A stretch of 64,000 nt of DNA from Elysia chlorotica (Eukaryota; Mollusca; Gastropoda; Plakobranchidae), in contig RQTK01000947.1 of the NCBI GenBank assembly GCA_003991915.1, positions 51,148 to 115,147 on the forward strand. The letters are read 5' to 3'. Within the stretch, counting starts at the first letter, position 1, and every line of letters begins with the position of its first letter. Shown here in pieces: positions 22,196-33,699 of this stretch. The notes beneath the pieces are model-generated. The model had not been told where the DNA came from. It worked only from the letters and a program-made list of their open reading frames with translations, and searched no databases. The position numbers and the translations under genes were made by a program.

Positions 22196-22235
22196 CGCCG
22201 TCTTCATTTCGCTTTGGGCATGGATATCGCAAAGC
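22140..22235 (+). repeat. unclassified dispersed repeat, copy 2
   Basis: AAGTAAGTCTATGG, GGTGCAGATTCCCTTA and GCCGTCTTCATTTCGCTTTGG align in order with the copies at 44.0 and 58.8 kb. Confidence 0.6.
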
Positions 22236-22383
22236 CTTATATTAGTTTTTTCAAAGCTATCGGCCTTAACATAAGCGGCTCAAAGAGCGATGAGCGATTA
22301 AGGTAATTAGCCCTCATACATAATGAAACCCAGTGTCTTAATCAGATTAGCGTCAAATTTTGATAAATAAAAAAAACAAGAGT

Positions 22384-22443
22384 CCCCCCCCCCCTACCTC
22401 CCTTTATCCTACAGCATAAAATGGGACCTTGGGGGGGGGGGGG
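22384..22443. repeat. C-tract and G-tract in inverted array
   Basis: About twelve C residues and, some 35 bases on, about thirteen G residues. The two can pair as a G:C hairpin, or the G run can form G-quadruplex structure. Confidence 0.85.
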
Positions 22444-22597
22444 AGATTTATGTAATCCTCGTATTGATTGATGTGAACAATGAGTTGCCCCGCAGCATAA
22501 AATAATTATAAATGGGAATTTTCGTGTTGTTAGCACAAAGATTAATACTGTTACAAACATATAACAACGGCTGTCCTTACAATCTTAGAGAGAGAGC

Positions 22598-22873
22598 GAA
22601 ATAGTTCAGTTGGTAGAGCGTTGGTTTCCAGATCGAGAGGTCCGCGGTTCGAATCCCTCGATCGGTCAAAAGTTTATTTTGTCCAATTATGTCCTCAAAT
22701 GCTTGGATTGTTATGAGTATAAAATGAAAGGCTAAGAGAGGATCCCAGGCCTTCCCATCCTGTGTCGTGTGTGGCAATATTATTAATTTGTTTGACGTCA
22801 GTCTTGGGGCCCGTCTACAATTTGTCTGAATGGTGCTAACGATGACATTGGACATTTAACCAAGTCAACTCAA
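22598..22873 (+). mobile_element. full-length SINE, second head type
   Basis: The most tRNA-like head in the window: AATAGTTCAGTTGGTAGAGCG (box A) and GTCCGCGGTTCGAATCCC (box B), with an anticodon-arm-like TTGGTTTCCAGA between them. T-stem pairing is poor, so it is not a functional tRNA. Body and tail are the shared type, ending GGACATTTAACCAAGTC. Confidence 0.85.
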
Positions 22874-22984
22874 GATTTTAGCACGGCTTGTTAGCGTGTT
22901 CTTGGTTTTGCGTTTTTGCTCCTCTTGTTAACACATTAGTTTTATAAAAGGCTTCCTGAAGAATCCTAATAATGAACGAGGCAA

Positions 22985-23057
22985 CGGCTGGGATTCGAAC
23001 TCAGAAGTCCATGCTCCTCAGTTTGGTGCAGTACCGACTGAAATATCTGGCGCCTTA
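22985..23057 (-). mobile_element. tRNA-like SINE head
   Basis: The reverse complement has ATTTCAGTCGGTACTGC and TGAGTTCGAATCCCAGCC. Confidence 0.55.
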
Positions 23058-23159
23058 TTATTTTCGTCTCGAGGATCCCACTTAGGTCGGACTTATGCTA
23101 ATGCATGCGCGTTTCCTCAAGAGGGGAATTAAACAGAACAGGAAAACCCCTAAAAGATT

Positions 23160-23255
23160 TAACCCTCCACCACCCCCTCAAGTTCCAATCAAATGGGGGG
23201 GGGGGGTCCAGGGACGTTAAACCCACCACCCCCCCCCCCCCCCCTCCAATCAAAT
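23160..23255. repeat. G/C homopolymer tracts in a duplicated context
   Basis: TTCCAATCAAATGG next to twelve G, and TCCAATCAAATGG next to about sixteen C. This is a short tandem duplication whose homopolymers have expanded. Confidence 0.8.
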
Positions 23256-23264
23256 GGTCCGATT

Positions 23265-24290
23265 GCTTTCTTCCTTGACTGCACGGCGCCGCACTGTTAC
23301 AGTTAACATGGGACGGCGACGTACACAGCAGAATTCCAGGACATTCTAAAGAGTTCAGATCTAGGAGCTGGAACCTCAAGCTACAATACAATGTTACTGT
23401 TTGTGCACCCGTCTCTTAAACATACCCGGATATTATGCTGAAAAACAGAGAACCACACGTACTCCAATAAACTAATAAATCACTTTTCAAAACCTGTAGA
23501 GCTGTTTTATGGCGTCCATATAAAATTATAAAGTAAACGTTCGTCTTGGTTCGTAGGCTTTTGACACTGTAGGAGCAGCACCCTTTGTTCTACTAGTGCA
23601 TACTTTTCAAAAACGTCTTCTTTGAAATGTAAGGTTCACCCAAATGATACGAATAATTATAATTTTATTAGCGTCCTTGTTGCAAAGAGAGATTTTTTAA
23701 TCTTGAGGGAGCGCACCTTTTGAAATGCACCGATTCTTTTTCTCTTCTTCTCCAGGACACCGAATTGTTACAGTTTGCGCACTATCTAGACACCCAGAGC
23801 ATTCATTCGGGACATTTAAGCAGTCATGATCTAGGACCCGGAATATAACGCCATGTTACTGTTTTGTCTTCTCTAAAACATGCCCGGATATGCTAAAAAA
23901 AACTTGGATCAAGTGTAATCCCATTAATCCATGTTCAATGGCTAAAACATCGGCTTCCGACGCAAAATGTCCGTGATTCGAGCCCTGGCGATTTCACTCC
24001 CTACTGGTTGGGTCGGTGTCGTTTTAATGTGATTGGCTGAGACAGGAGTCATGGTATCCCCGTCCTGTCTCGTGTGTGGCAGCGCATAAAATTGTCAGAC
24101 CTCAGTCTTGTGGTCCGTCCACAATATAGCCTATATAGCGCTGATGTTGGACCTTAAACCAACTCAACGCAAAGAGATATTTCTTGAGGAAGCGCGCCTA
24201 TTGAAGTGGTACTAACGCTTTCCTCTTTACAGGATTTAAATTTTATGCGGAGTTTTCGCAAAGAGAGATTTCTTGAGGAAGCACAGAGCG
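23265..24290 (+). repeat. degenerate duplication of about 480 bp, interrupted by a SINE
   Basis: TGTTACAGTT..GACATT..GATCTAGGA.C.GGAA..ATGTTACTGTTT..AACAT.CCCGGATAT occurs at about 23295-23435 and 23767-23892. A partial third unit (GCAAAGAGA.ATTTCTTGAGGAAGC) follows the SINE, at 24168-24290. Confidence 0.65.
23937..24168 (+). mobile_element. SINE, 5'-truncated
   Basis: Starts at AATGGCTAAAACATCGGCTTCC and is otherwise complete to GGACCTTAAACCAACTCAACG. It sits inside a degenerate local duplication and is therefore younger than it. Confidence 0.9.
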
Positions 24291-24394
24291 GGGGTGGGCG
24301 CTGAAAACTGTATTCGAAATTAGACAGCGAAACAGCGAACCTTTCTTCTACTTTAACGCCTCATTGTGTCTCAAGAAAGATCATTATATTGCAC

Positions 24395-24562
24395 CGGGAC
24401 CCTTGAGCGGGATATCCGGAACCTTCGCCATTCACTTTACACTGGCACAGACACATCCAGTAGGGAAAAAAACCACTGCGACCACAGCGGGGTTCAAACT
24501 CGGGGCCTCCTGCATCGGGGGCCGACGCTTGAAACCCAAAGATACCTCGCTCTGAAGTTAAC
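24395..24562 (-). mobile_element. degraded SINE
   Basis: TTTACACTGGCACAGACACATCC, CAGTAGGGAAAA, GGGTTCAAACTCGGGGCCTCC and GGCCGACGCTTGAAACCC follow SINE order on the - strand. The tail is missing. Confidence 0.7.
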
Positions 24563-24814
24563 TCAAGTGGAGCGTATGTGGTCAGCCGAAAGTTTAACCT
24601 GAGTACGTGGCTGGCTACTACTGCCGAGTGTGAATATCGAAGTGTGACTGCAAAGTCTGCAGTGGCTCGTGGGATGTTCGAGTGATGATGTGAAATCATA
24701 GGAGCAGTTTGTTCACCAAAAAAAAAGAAAACAACCGCATGTATTCAATTCTTTGAGATTACATGTAAAGCTCTTATGAATGCAATGCATGAATGAGGAA
24801 CTAGCTTAGCGTTT

Positions 24815-25012
24815 TATGGTAGACTGCACAGCTCATGTATGAAGTTCCGTGTTCTATCCCTGGATCAGGCCATCTTGCATTCTATTGGCTAGATATGTGT
24901 CAGTAGGATGGTATTGGCTGGTTCGGTGTCATGGCAGTCGAATGTGACCGCCTGGGTCGATGGCATTAGAATGTGACCTGCTTGGACAGAAGTCGCGGTG
25001 ACAATTTTTACG
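24815..25012 (+). mobile_element. degraded SINE with repeated body word
   Basis: B-box-like GTTCTATCCCTGG, then GGTTCGGTGTCATGGCAGTCGAATGTGACCGCC. The GAATGTGACC segment is repeated at 24970. Confidence 0.55.
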
Positions 25013-25274
25013 GCCTCTATAAACCGTGCCGTTTGATAAGAAACTCGAGGAATATACATTACATGTATCTATAAAATTGTCTGGAAGGCAGGAGCGGAAA
25101 TGCGTCACTCAAGTCGCCATATTGGTGTGTCGTAATTTAACAGGAAAGCCAGTGGACTTCAGTTTGAGAGGGGGGCGCCATAAAACAAAGCTTGGTCGGT
25201 TTAGCCAGGTATCCGAACTTTGATCATCAGCTAATACTGCTTTATATCTTTGTGTAACACAAAGACGATATTCA

Positions 25275-26215
25275 CTTAGTTTGGACTGACTACCCATGTT
25301 TCCTAAAAACGGCTTTTTTCATTTAACAACAAACCAACAAAAATAAAACAACCGACAAAAAACAAAACAAAAACCTCGATCCCTCTTTTCTCACTTGCTT
25401 TTCGTACGTCTGTTAATACCTGTTAAATTATCACAACAATTGTTTAAATAAATCAATAGTTTTGGTTGGCTACCTCTGTAACCTTAATACTTATTATAAT
25501 AGGGCTTTTTTAATTGCCATTCTTCTTGGATCCTACTTACTTTTATTACATTTGATAAATATTTATTAAAATTGGCACAAGTAAAAATTTAGATAAATCA
25601 ACAGTTTTAAGTGGCTAACATTGTTTAAAAACAAGAGTTGTATTTAAAACGTCCATGTCACTTTTTTTCTCTCCTACTATTTTTAAACCTGAACAAAATC
25701 TTTAAAACTATTCAGAACAATCAACAGTTTTTATTAGCTACGTTTATAACCAAGCTGGGACGAACTGGCTCAAATTGTAAAGCGCTGATCGTGTCAATAA
25801 TTTATTTGCCCAACTTCGTCCCCAACTGGTTCTTCTCTACAGTGGGAGGGAGAGATTCTCCGATCTCCCACTGTCCGGGTTTAACGTCTCCTGGGTTCCC
25901 CGGAGGAATCCTATACGGCGAATCCCCAACTGGTTGGGTCGGTGTCAGTATAATGTGACTGGCTGATACAGGAGCCCAGTTTTCCCCACCTCCTGAGTCG
26001 TATATGTCAGTACATAAAATTGTCAGATGCCCGTCCACAATATAGCCTATACAGTGCTGACGTTGGACGTTAAGCAACAAACAAACAAACCTCTATTACC
26101 AGAAGAAGACATTCTTTCCATTCCAAATTATTGCCTCTTAAATAATTAAAAATTAAATTAAAAAAAAACTAGCATACATAAAATTTAGATAAATCAACAG
26201 CTCTAAAAATTAGAA
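25275..26215 (+). repeat. degenerate tandem repeat, roughly 150-bp unit
   Basis: AAATCAAYAGTTTT..TGGCTAC with neighbouring AT-rich sequence recurs near 25448, 25595, 25719 and 26192. A SINE lies between the third and fourth units. Confidence 0.6.
25745..26088 (+). mobile_element. SINE with an unusual 5' extension
   Basis: The shared body and tail run from ACTGGTTGGGTCGGTGTCAG to GACGTTGGACGTTAAGC. The 5' part contains AACGTCTCCTGGGTTCCCC, which also appears as AACGTCTCCCAGGTTCCCC next to the SINE at 46.7 kb, so the extension is a family feature. Confidence 0.75.
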
Positions 26216-26410
26216 TTCTGAATTATGTAGTTATCTTTCAATGTTTACAATTAAAGATGAAACTATGAAACTGCATGAGTTGTGATCAAGTTTACTATTA
26301 TTATATTTAAAATAGATGTAACTTTATATCACATTGAACCTACTCAGAGAAAGGCATTTGCTTTTGAATGAACAGACAAATTTAAAAAAAATAAGTAACG
26401 ATAAGAAGAG
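26216..26410. other. AT-rich non-coding DNA
   Basis: No features beyond short A-runs. Confidence 0.4.
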
Positions 26411-26456
26411 GAGGAGAAAAAGAGAGATGGCATGAGAGAGAGAGAGAAAAAGAGAC

Positions 26457-26935
<479 letters not shown>

Positions 26936-27064
26936 CGTCGTTGCTGTTGAAGATACATGCATTGATAAAATTGTTGTAGTTGTTGTTGCTTTGTTAACCA
27001 GTTTGTCCTTTTTTTCCTCTTCTATAATCTCAATCAAGGTATGTTCACTACAGTTCTTGAAACA

Positions 27065-27092
27065 CACTGTTTGTTTGTTGCTGTTGTTGTTT

Positions 27093-27151
<59 letters not shown>

Positions 27152-27185
27152 GATGCTGATGATGATGGTGGTTTGTTTGTTTGTT
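27065..27185. repeat. (TTG)n with GATGATG and GTTT ends
   Basis: TTG array at about 27074-27150, then GATGATGATGG and GTTTGTTTG. Confidence 0.95.
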
Positions 27186-27494
27186 TGTTAGTTTGTCTTG
27201 TTTTTTGTTTTTGTTTTTTAGTACGTCAACTAGTTTCTTACAGTTTGCGATCCTCTTTCATGGGCTAAAACTTCATGACTAGCCATTGAAGCAAGACGAG
27301 GTTCGGTTGGAGCAAGGTGAAAGAGCTGAAGCGGAGAAATTATGTAAAAGAAGAAAAGCGGAAGAAAGAAGAGGAGTTAGAGAGAGAGGGGTGGGGTGGA
27401 ATGTACAGCTATAAAGGAAAAGTTAAATAAACATCAATTCAAAGCTATTAAGAGTTTTTATTCCTCTTATGATGTTTTAATTAAACCAGATAGC

Positions 27495-27558
27495 TTGTGT
27501 GTGTATGTGTGTGTGTGTGTCTGTGTCTGTGTCTGTGTCTGTGTCTGTGTCTGTGTGT
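27495..27558. repeat. GT / TGTGTC microsatellite
   Basis: Pure GT changes to a 6-bp TGTGTC repeat. Confidence 0.95.
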
Positions 27559-27559
27559 T

Positions 27560-28200
27560 ATTTGCATCTCAATTTAGCGTCACGCATGCTTTATGCCCTT
27601 GAATTTAAACTGTGTTTAAAAAATATTTACAGATTAACCTGCACCATTCTTTCTTAGTTAATGTTTCTAAATAAAATATTGTTGTTGTTGCAGTTGTTGT
27701 TTCTGGAGATCAGCGAAGCATGCAAAACACAAGTTGGAAATTAAAACTTAACTTGAAGAAAGGTTTTTGAGGGTCTATATCTAAGAATATGTACCTATTA
27801 TTAGCAGGCAAAGTCACCGAAGTAGAAACACACTTGAATTTAGAGTCACAGTGAATTAAGTTAATGAAAAAGAATTTTTATTAAACAGTGAGATTATTTC
27901 TCATTATTGCAGTGTAGGCTGAACAAAAATTTCTCTTTGAGTATCAATATGAACTAACTCTGGGAATTATTTATGAGAGATACATTTCTGTTGCACTTAT
28001 TACGCTAAAATCTGTTTACTCCTATCTTTTAGGTGACTTGGCCTGTTCTTAAAAAGGCCTCAGTACTAACATATCGCTGAGGGCAAACTACCGTTGCATT
28101 AAACTGACGCAATGGGGAAGGCCTAAAGCTTTTACTTCTTACTTTAGTTTGAATAGTTAGTTACTTGATTGATTGATTCAATGATTGTTTGATTGATTCT
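27560..28200. other. AT-rich non-coding DNA
   Basis: No gene or repeat family recognised; short GATT units near 28167. Confidence 0.4.
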
Positions 28201-28227
28201 TAATCCCTAAAGTCAGAAAAAAAGTTA

Positions 28228-28412
28228 TATGTGGCGGTCTGGTCCTAAAACTAACGCCTGACAAATTTAAGTGCTTTTACTGTGAAACAAACAGTCACAT
28301 CGTAATTACATGTATACTGACACCAACCCGACCAGTAGATAACAAGGCGACCCGCCCTGGGCTGGAACCAAGGGCGCCGCAATTCAAAGTCCTCAGATAG
28401 AACGCTTTCATA
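28228..28412 (-). mobile_element. SINE remnant in duplication unit 1
   Basis: AACGCCTGACAAATTTAAGTGC, CTGACACCAACCCGACCAGTAG and GGCTGGAACCAAGG follow SINE order. Confidence 0.7.
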
Positions 28413-28852
28413 GTTATAAAATTAGGTTTTAAATTGTAACAACGTTTATCGTCATGTTATATACACGCATAATTAGCCTAGTTTTCGTAGTGTTTCATAT
28501 TAATTTCATTACACTGTCGAATAACTTGTGTTGGTGGAGGGGAGTTAACAAATGTGCTCTCTGTACTGTGTTATGTTCTGCCTTAACTTACATTTCAAGT
28601 AAATGTAACATGAATATTAAACTTTACTTCACCAGCGTTTGAAATAGATGAGTAATTGTGGGGGAGAAATGACCGTGAAATTTAGGGAACATAATACATT
28701 TAAACAAAAAAGAAAAGAGACAAAAAATCGAAGTTGAAAGAAAAAATAGATTATCGATCTTTTAACGATAAATCGTTATAGAGACATGTTGTTATATAGA
28801 TGGGAAAGATAGATAGATAGATAGATACCTCGTAAAGTCAGAAAAAAAGTTA

Positions 28853-29045
28853 TATGTGGCGTTCTAGTCCTAAAACTAACGCCTGACAAATTTACGTGTT
28901 CCCACTGTGAGACAAACAGTCACATTGTAATTACATTTATACTGACACTGACCCAACCAGTAGAGAATATGGTGACCCGACCTGTGATGGAACCAAGGCC
29001 GTCGCAATTCAAAGTCGCTTACTCCGCCACTGAGCCACCTCAACC
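28853..29045 (-). mobile_element. SINE remnant in duplication unit 2
   Basis: Same element as in unit 1, but with the head preserved. The reverse complement reads GAGGTGGCTCAGTGGCGGAG. Confidence 0.75.
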
Positions 29046-29448
29046 CTGAGATAGAACGCTTTCATAGTTATGAAATTATGTTTTAAATTATAACAACGTG
29101 TCTCGTCAGGTTATATCCATGTATAATTAACCTAGTTTTCGTAGTGTTTCATATTAATTTCATAACACTGTCGAATAACTTGTGTTGGTGGAGGGGAGTT
29201 AACAAATGTGCTCTCTGTATTGTGATATGTTCTGCCTTAACTTACAATTTTACATTTCAAGTAAATGTATACATGAATATTAAACTTTACTTCACCCGGG
29301 TCTGAAACAGATGAGTAATTGTGTGCCCATGAAATTTAGGGAACATAATGCACTAAAAATAGAAAACAAAACGAAAAGGGAGAGAAAACCGAAGTTAAAA
29401 AAATATGAGGAAAAATATAGATAAACAATCTTTGAACAAGAGATTGCT

Positions 29449-29590
<142 letters not shown>

Positions 29591-30210
29591 ACAGATAGAA
29601 AGAAATAGAGGAGGCTAAGAAAGAATGAGAGAGTGTGTATGAGAAAGAAAAATCGACTGTTGATATAAAAATCAGGAATATGGATAGATTATGTAGATAG
29701 TTATGTGGGTAGGTTGGTAGTACCATAGGTGGAAAGGCAGAGTGTGTGTCAGGGAGGGAGGTTCACATCCATTTTCAATTCCAATAACTGATCATATCCA
29801 CTGTATTTGATCTTGTTTCTCAAGGCTAGGATCATTCTCAAGTCCTTACCACTTAGTGTGTTTGGGTTGATTTTCCAGTGCTGCCTACCTCAATTCAAAG
29901 AACCGTATAAATTTATACACATTTTTTCAAACTTTTTTTCAGTAATCTGTACACTGTAATTCTTAGGTTGACAGTCCAGTGATATGGATTCGAAGCGGGC
30001 AGGCCGTGGGTATTACATTATTATCACAGATTTCTTTCAATAGCACTATTAATAGAAATCTGTGCATATTATACATTTGTTTGTATCGTCAAAGATCGAG
30101 CCCTATCTCGCTTCTCTACAGGTTCATGGTCTTTGACTCTTTGATCTTATAGCAGCCAGGAATCTGAATCTGCAAGTTCTTATCATTCTACGAGTGCATT
30201 TCTTATCATT

Positions 30211-30430
30211 GTAGAAGAAGAAGAAGAAGAAGAAGAAGAAGAAGAAGAAGAAGAAGAAGAAGAAGAAGAAGAAGAAGAAGAAGAAGAAGAAGAAGAAGAA
30301 GAAGAAGAAGAAGAAGAAGAAGAAGAAGAAGAAGAAGAAGAAGAAGAAGAGGAAGAACAAGAAAAACAAGAACAACAACAACAACAACAATAAGAACAAC
30401 AACAACAATAACAATCACAACAACGACAGC
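30211..30430. repeat. (GAA)n then (AAC)n
   Basis: About 140 bp of pure GAA, a purine/pyrimidine mirror repeat able to form triplex DNA, followed by AAC units. Confidence 0.97.
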
Positions 30431-30504
30431 AACAACAATAGTAACAATAATAAGGAAAAAATATCAATACATATAGAAAGAGAGATAGAGAGAGCGAGAG
30501 GGGG

Positions 30505-30507
30505 GAG

Positions 30508-30579
<72 letters not shown>

Positions 30580-30602
30580 CAGACAAGCAGACAGACAGAC
30601 AT
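30505..30602. repeat. (GACA)n microsatellite
   Basis: ACAGACAG units with one ACAAGACAG slip. Confidence 0.96.
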
Positions 30603-30659
30603 ACAGACACAAACGTGACTGACAAATTATATAATACCATACAACAGAAACAAAATAAG

Positions 30660-31066
30660 TAGAGCTGCATGCAGCCAACTAAACTGAATTATGATCCACA
30701 ATGGTTGTTGGTTTCCTTATCGCATCAAACTAATCAGTCCGAAGCATTAAAGACAAGCTCATAAATCTTTAAAAAAATTAATCTGCTGCAATAAAGAAAT
30801 AAACTAATGTCTTGAGCGAGTTATTACTCCTGTTCACAGCTACACGCATGGTTTTTAATATTCCTGTAAAACTAGTAGTATCTATGAGGATGAGATTTTT
30901 TGCTCGCGACAATATTTTTACATTATTTTATTTTTACACATTTGTTTAATACTCAGTTTGCAAAAGATAAAACGCGATTTGATGTAATCTATTGAAAAAA
31001 AAATATTTATTGAATTTACAAGAATCCTAATCGGGGACAGAGGCTTTGCTCATAAAGCTAAATAAT
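30660..31066. other. AT-rich non-coding DNA
   Basis: No features recognised. Confidence 0.4.
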
Positions 31067-31067
31067 T

Positions 31068-31145
31068 ATGGCGCAATAGGCAGGAATCGAACCTCGAGCC
31101 TCATGCCTGTAGGCTCAATCTCAACTGACTGAGCTTTCTTGGTCA
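31068..31145 (-). mobile_element. tRNA-like SINE head
   Basis: The reverse complement has AAGCTCAGTCAGTTGAG and CTCGAGGTTCGATTCCTGCC, good A- and B-box words, with no SINE body beside it. Confidence 0.6.
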
Positions 31146-31344
31146 CTGGATCAACACAGATCAGTCTATAACGGTGCCACCTTCTTTATGATAAACGTTT
31201 CTGATTCGCAACATGGAAAACACAGACAATTATTGTTTTTGACACATTTAGTAATCTTTGAGTAGAGAAGAAAGCAAAAATCTTTCAAAGTCGTGACTCT
31301 AAACATCTCCTAGATTCTCCGTGTAGTGTTTATAACTATTCGTC

Positions 31345-31430
31345 TAAATCACCACACAAGGGTTACCAGGATTAATCCCATCATATTCTACTGACACCGT
31401 CTGAGGCAATGGGACAAGCTATAGTCCAAT
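31345..31430 (-). mobile_element. SINE body fragment
   Basis: CATATTCTACTGACACCGTC resembles the ACATTAAACTGACACCG body word on the - strand. It directly precedes the 70-bp head array, in the right order for one element. Confidence 0.5.
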
Positions 31431-31850
31431 ATAGGAATAGAACCAGGGACCTGTGAAAATAATTCGCCTATCTCTACCAACTGAGCTCTATCGTCCCCAT
31501 ATAGGAATAGAACCAGGGACCTGTGAAAATAATTCGCCTATCTCTACCAACTGAGCTCTATCGTCCCCATATAGGAATAGAACCAGGGACCTGTGAAAAT
31601 AGTTCGCCTATCTCTACCAACTGAGCTCTATCGTCCCCATATAGGAATAGAACCAGGGACCTGTGAAAATAATTCGCCTATCTCTACCAACTGAGCTCTA
31701 TCGTCCCCATATAGGAATAGAACCAGGGACCTGTGAAAATAATTCGCCTATCTCTACCAACTGAGCTCTGTCGTCCCGATATAGGAATAGAACCAGGGAC
31801 CTGTGAAAACAATTCGCCTATCTCTACCAACTGAGCTCTATCGTCCCCAT
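31431..31850 (-). repeat. six exact-period 70-bp units, each a tRNA-like head
   Basis: ATAGGAATAGAACCAGGGAC begins at 31431, 31501, 31571, 31641, 31711 and 31781. The units differ by only a few bases (for example A to G at 31602). The reverse complement of each has ATAGAGCTCAGTTGGTAGAG (A-box-like) and CCTGGTTCTATTCC (B-box-like). Acceptor and T-stem pairing are poor, so these are not canonical tRNA genes. Confidence 0.95.
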
Positions 31851-32159
31851 CTTCGGCCCACCTTGTATGATAGCGAAAAAAATAGAACTATTTAAAAATT
31901 AAAATCAGTGGTTGCTTGTCCTCTTTTGCCTTGCTCTATGTTTATCTAGACAGTTTTTATCATCTGTCCCAGGAGACTTGCTTTCAAATTTTGACTTTTA
32001 TTGTACCTCCGTTTGGGAGTCATCGATAAACCCAGGGGACGTAAAACTAATCAGTGGAAACAAAGCTGACATAACTGGACTCCTTTGGGCTCCGAATCTG
32101 GGGGTAAAAAACCTGGACCAACGATCGGGTCTATTTGTCGGGTTCGTACCCTGCAGAAC

Positions 32160-32241
<82 letters not shown>
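32160..32241. repeat. (AAT)n microsatellite
   Basis: Pure array of about 80 bp. Confidence 0.97.
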
Positions 32242-32311
32242 GGCAAAAGTGTTCACTTTCTTTAAACCAACAGGACCGGTTACATTAATCAGATTTTATA
32301 TTGTAAATTAC

Positions 32312-32327
32312 ATTCTCTCTCTGTCTA

Positions 32328-32379
<52 letters not shown>
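32312..32379. repeat. (CT)n microsatellite
   Basis: CT with CTGT/CTAT at the left end. Confidence 0.95.
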
Positions 32380-32382
<3 letters not shown>

Positions 32383-32454
32383 CAAACGTCTCTTGGGATT
32401 GTCAAGGGAAATTGAGCAGATTTGTACACTACATGTAATAATGTATAATGATAA

Positions 32455-32600
32455 TGCTAAGATATATAGGGTGATGAGGATGAGAATGACGATGAAGATG
32501 TTTGCATAAAAGTGATGAAGAAAGCAATTTATTGTACTGATTATGATAATGATAGCGACCAACGTGGCGATAATGCTGTAGGTGATGACGATAGGGGTGG

Positions 32601-32671
<71 letters not shown>

Positions 32672-32672
32672 A
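32455..32672. repeat. (GAT)n microsatellite and flank
   Basis: Pure GAT at about 32599-32670, preceded by imperfect GATGA words. Confidence 0.93.
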
Positions 32673-33100
32673 TGGTAAGGCATAAAATGGGCTCGATTTG
32701 AGGAGTTTAAACAATCACTCTTCTTGTTGGGCAAGAAATAAACTGCTTACATAAGGGACAACAGTGAACCTTTTGTGGGACAGGACGATGTTATTTGAAA
32801 ATAAAAGCCTGGTTGACCATCGTCGAATCCATCACAAGTCCACCCAGGCGGTTTTCCTAGCACTTGACCCTTGTCGCGAATCCAGTTTGAGGTGCTGACC
32901 ATCCAGTCATCCACCCTTGAGAAAGAGATGATCGAGATCCCCTGTTATTCCCTCTCGACTCTCGCGCATGTCCGAACTTGGGCCGAGTTTTGGTCATTAT
33001 TTGGACCCCTCAGGGTCAGCCTCTCTCACCTGTTTAGTGCCTACTAGCGTCCTGAGGCCGCGTCCCTTTACAACAACTAGATGGTTATACTGAGGCTGTG

Positions 33101-33303
33101 AGGCTAGCGGTCACCCCCTCCCTCCCTCCTTCCCATACTGGACATCGCCTTGGTTATGGCTGAGGCTGAGGCTAGCGGTCACCCCCTCCCTCCCTCCTTC
33201 CCATACTGGACATCGCCTTGGTTATGGCTGAGGCTGAGGCTAGCGGTCACCTCCCCCCCCTCCCTCCCTCTCATACTTAACTGGACATCGCCTTGGTTAT
33301 GGC
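33101..33303 (+). repeat. 68-bp minisatellite, three units
   Basis: AGGCTAGCGGTCACC begins at 33101, 33169 and 33237. The first two units are nearly identical; the third has an altered C/T tract. Confidence 0.93.
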
Positions 33304-33699
33304 GGTGGCGACGAACGCTGGGCCTCAGCAGACGACAAAGCTAGCCAAGCAGAGCACGACAGTCCCATGACCCCTGCGAGTCAGGCTTGGATTAACAGAA
33401 CACGCCGCCGGGTAGGCCCCAGACCTAGAGGCTCGAGTTTTCCCGCTGAACACAGGTAGACAATGAACACTGAACAGTGAAAACTACACACCTTCCGAGC
33501 GTGTCTCGTGTGAATGTAAAACCGTTGACCCCAGGCGCAACATGTAAACACGAAACATTCCTTGTATATTGTGGTTTAGAAAAAAACTTTTTACACTTAT
33601 TCTTATAAAAAGTAAACTGTGCATTAATGCGAACTTTGTGTGGTTGTTTTAAAATTATATGACTGTGCTGAATATTGGATCCTCTGGACTTATATTCTT

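Noticed and set aside
22598..22670. Possible functional tRNA gene
   Set aside because: A and B boxes are good but the T-stem and acceptor stem do not pair well, and a SINE body follows directly.
30124..30678. Ser/Leu/Phe-rich frames over GAA and GACA arrays
   Set aside because: Repeat translation only.
31431..31850. Cluster of six true tRNA genes
   Set aside because: The units lack acceptor and T-stem pairing and are adjacent to a SINE body; a SINE-head array fits better.
31431..31850. CRISPR array
   Set aside because: The whole 70-bp unit is repeated with no variable spacers, and the genome looks eukaryotic.
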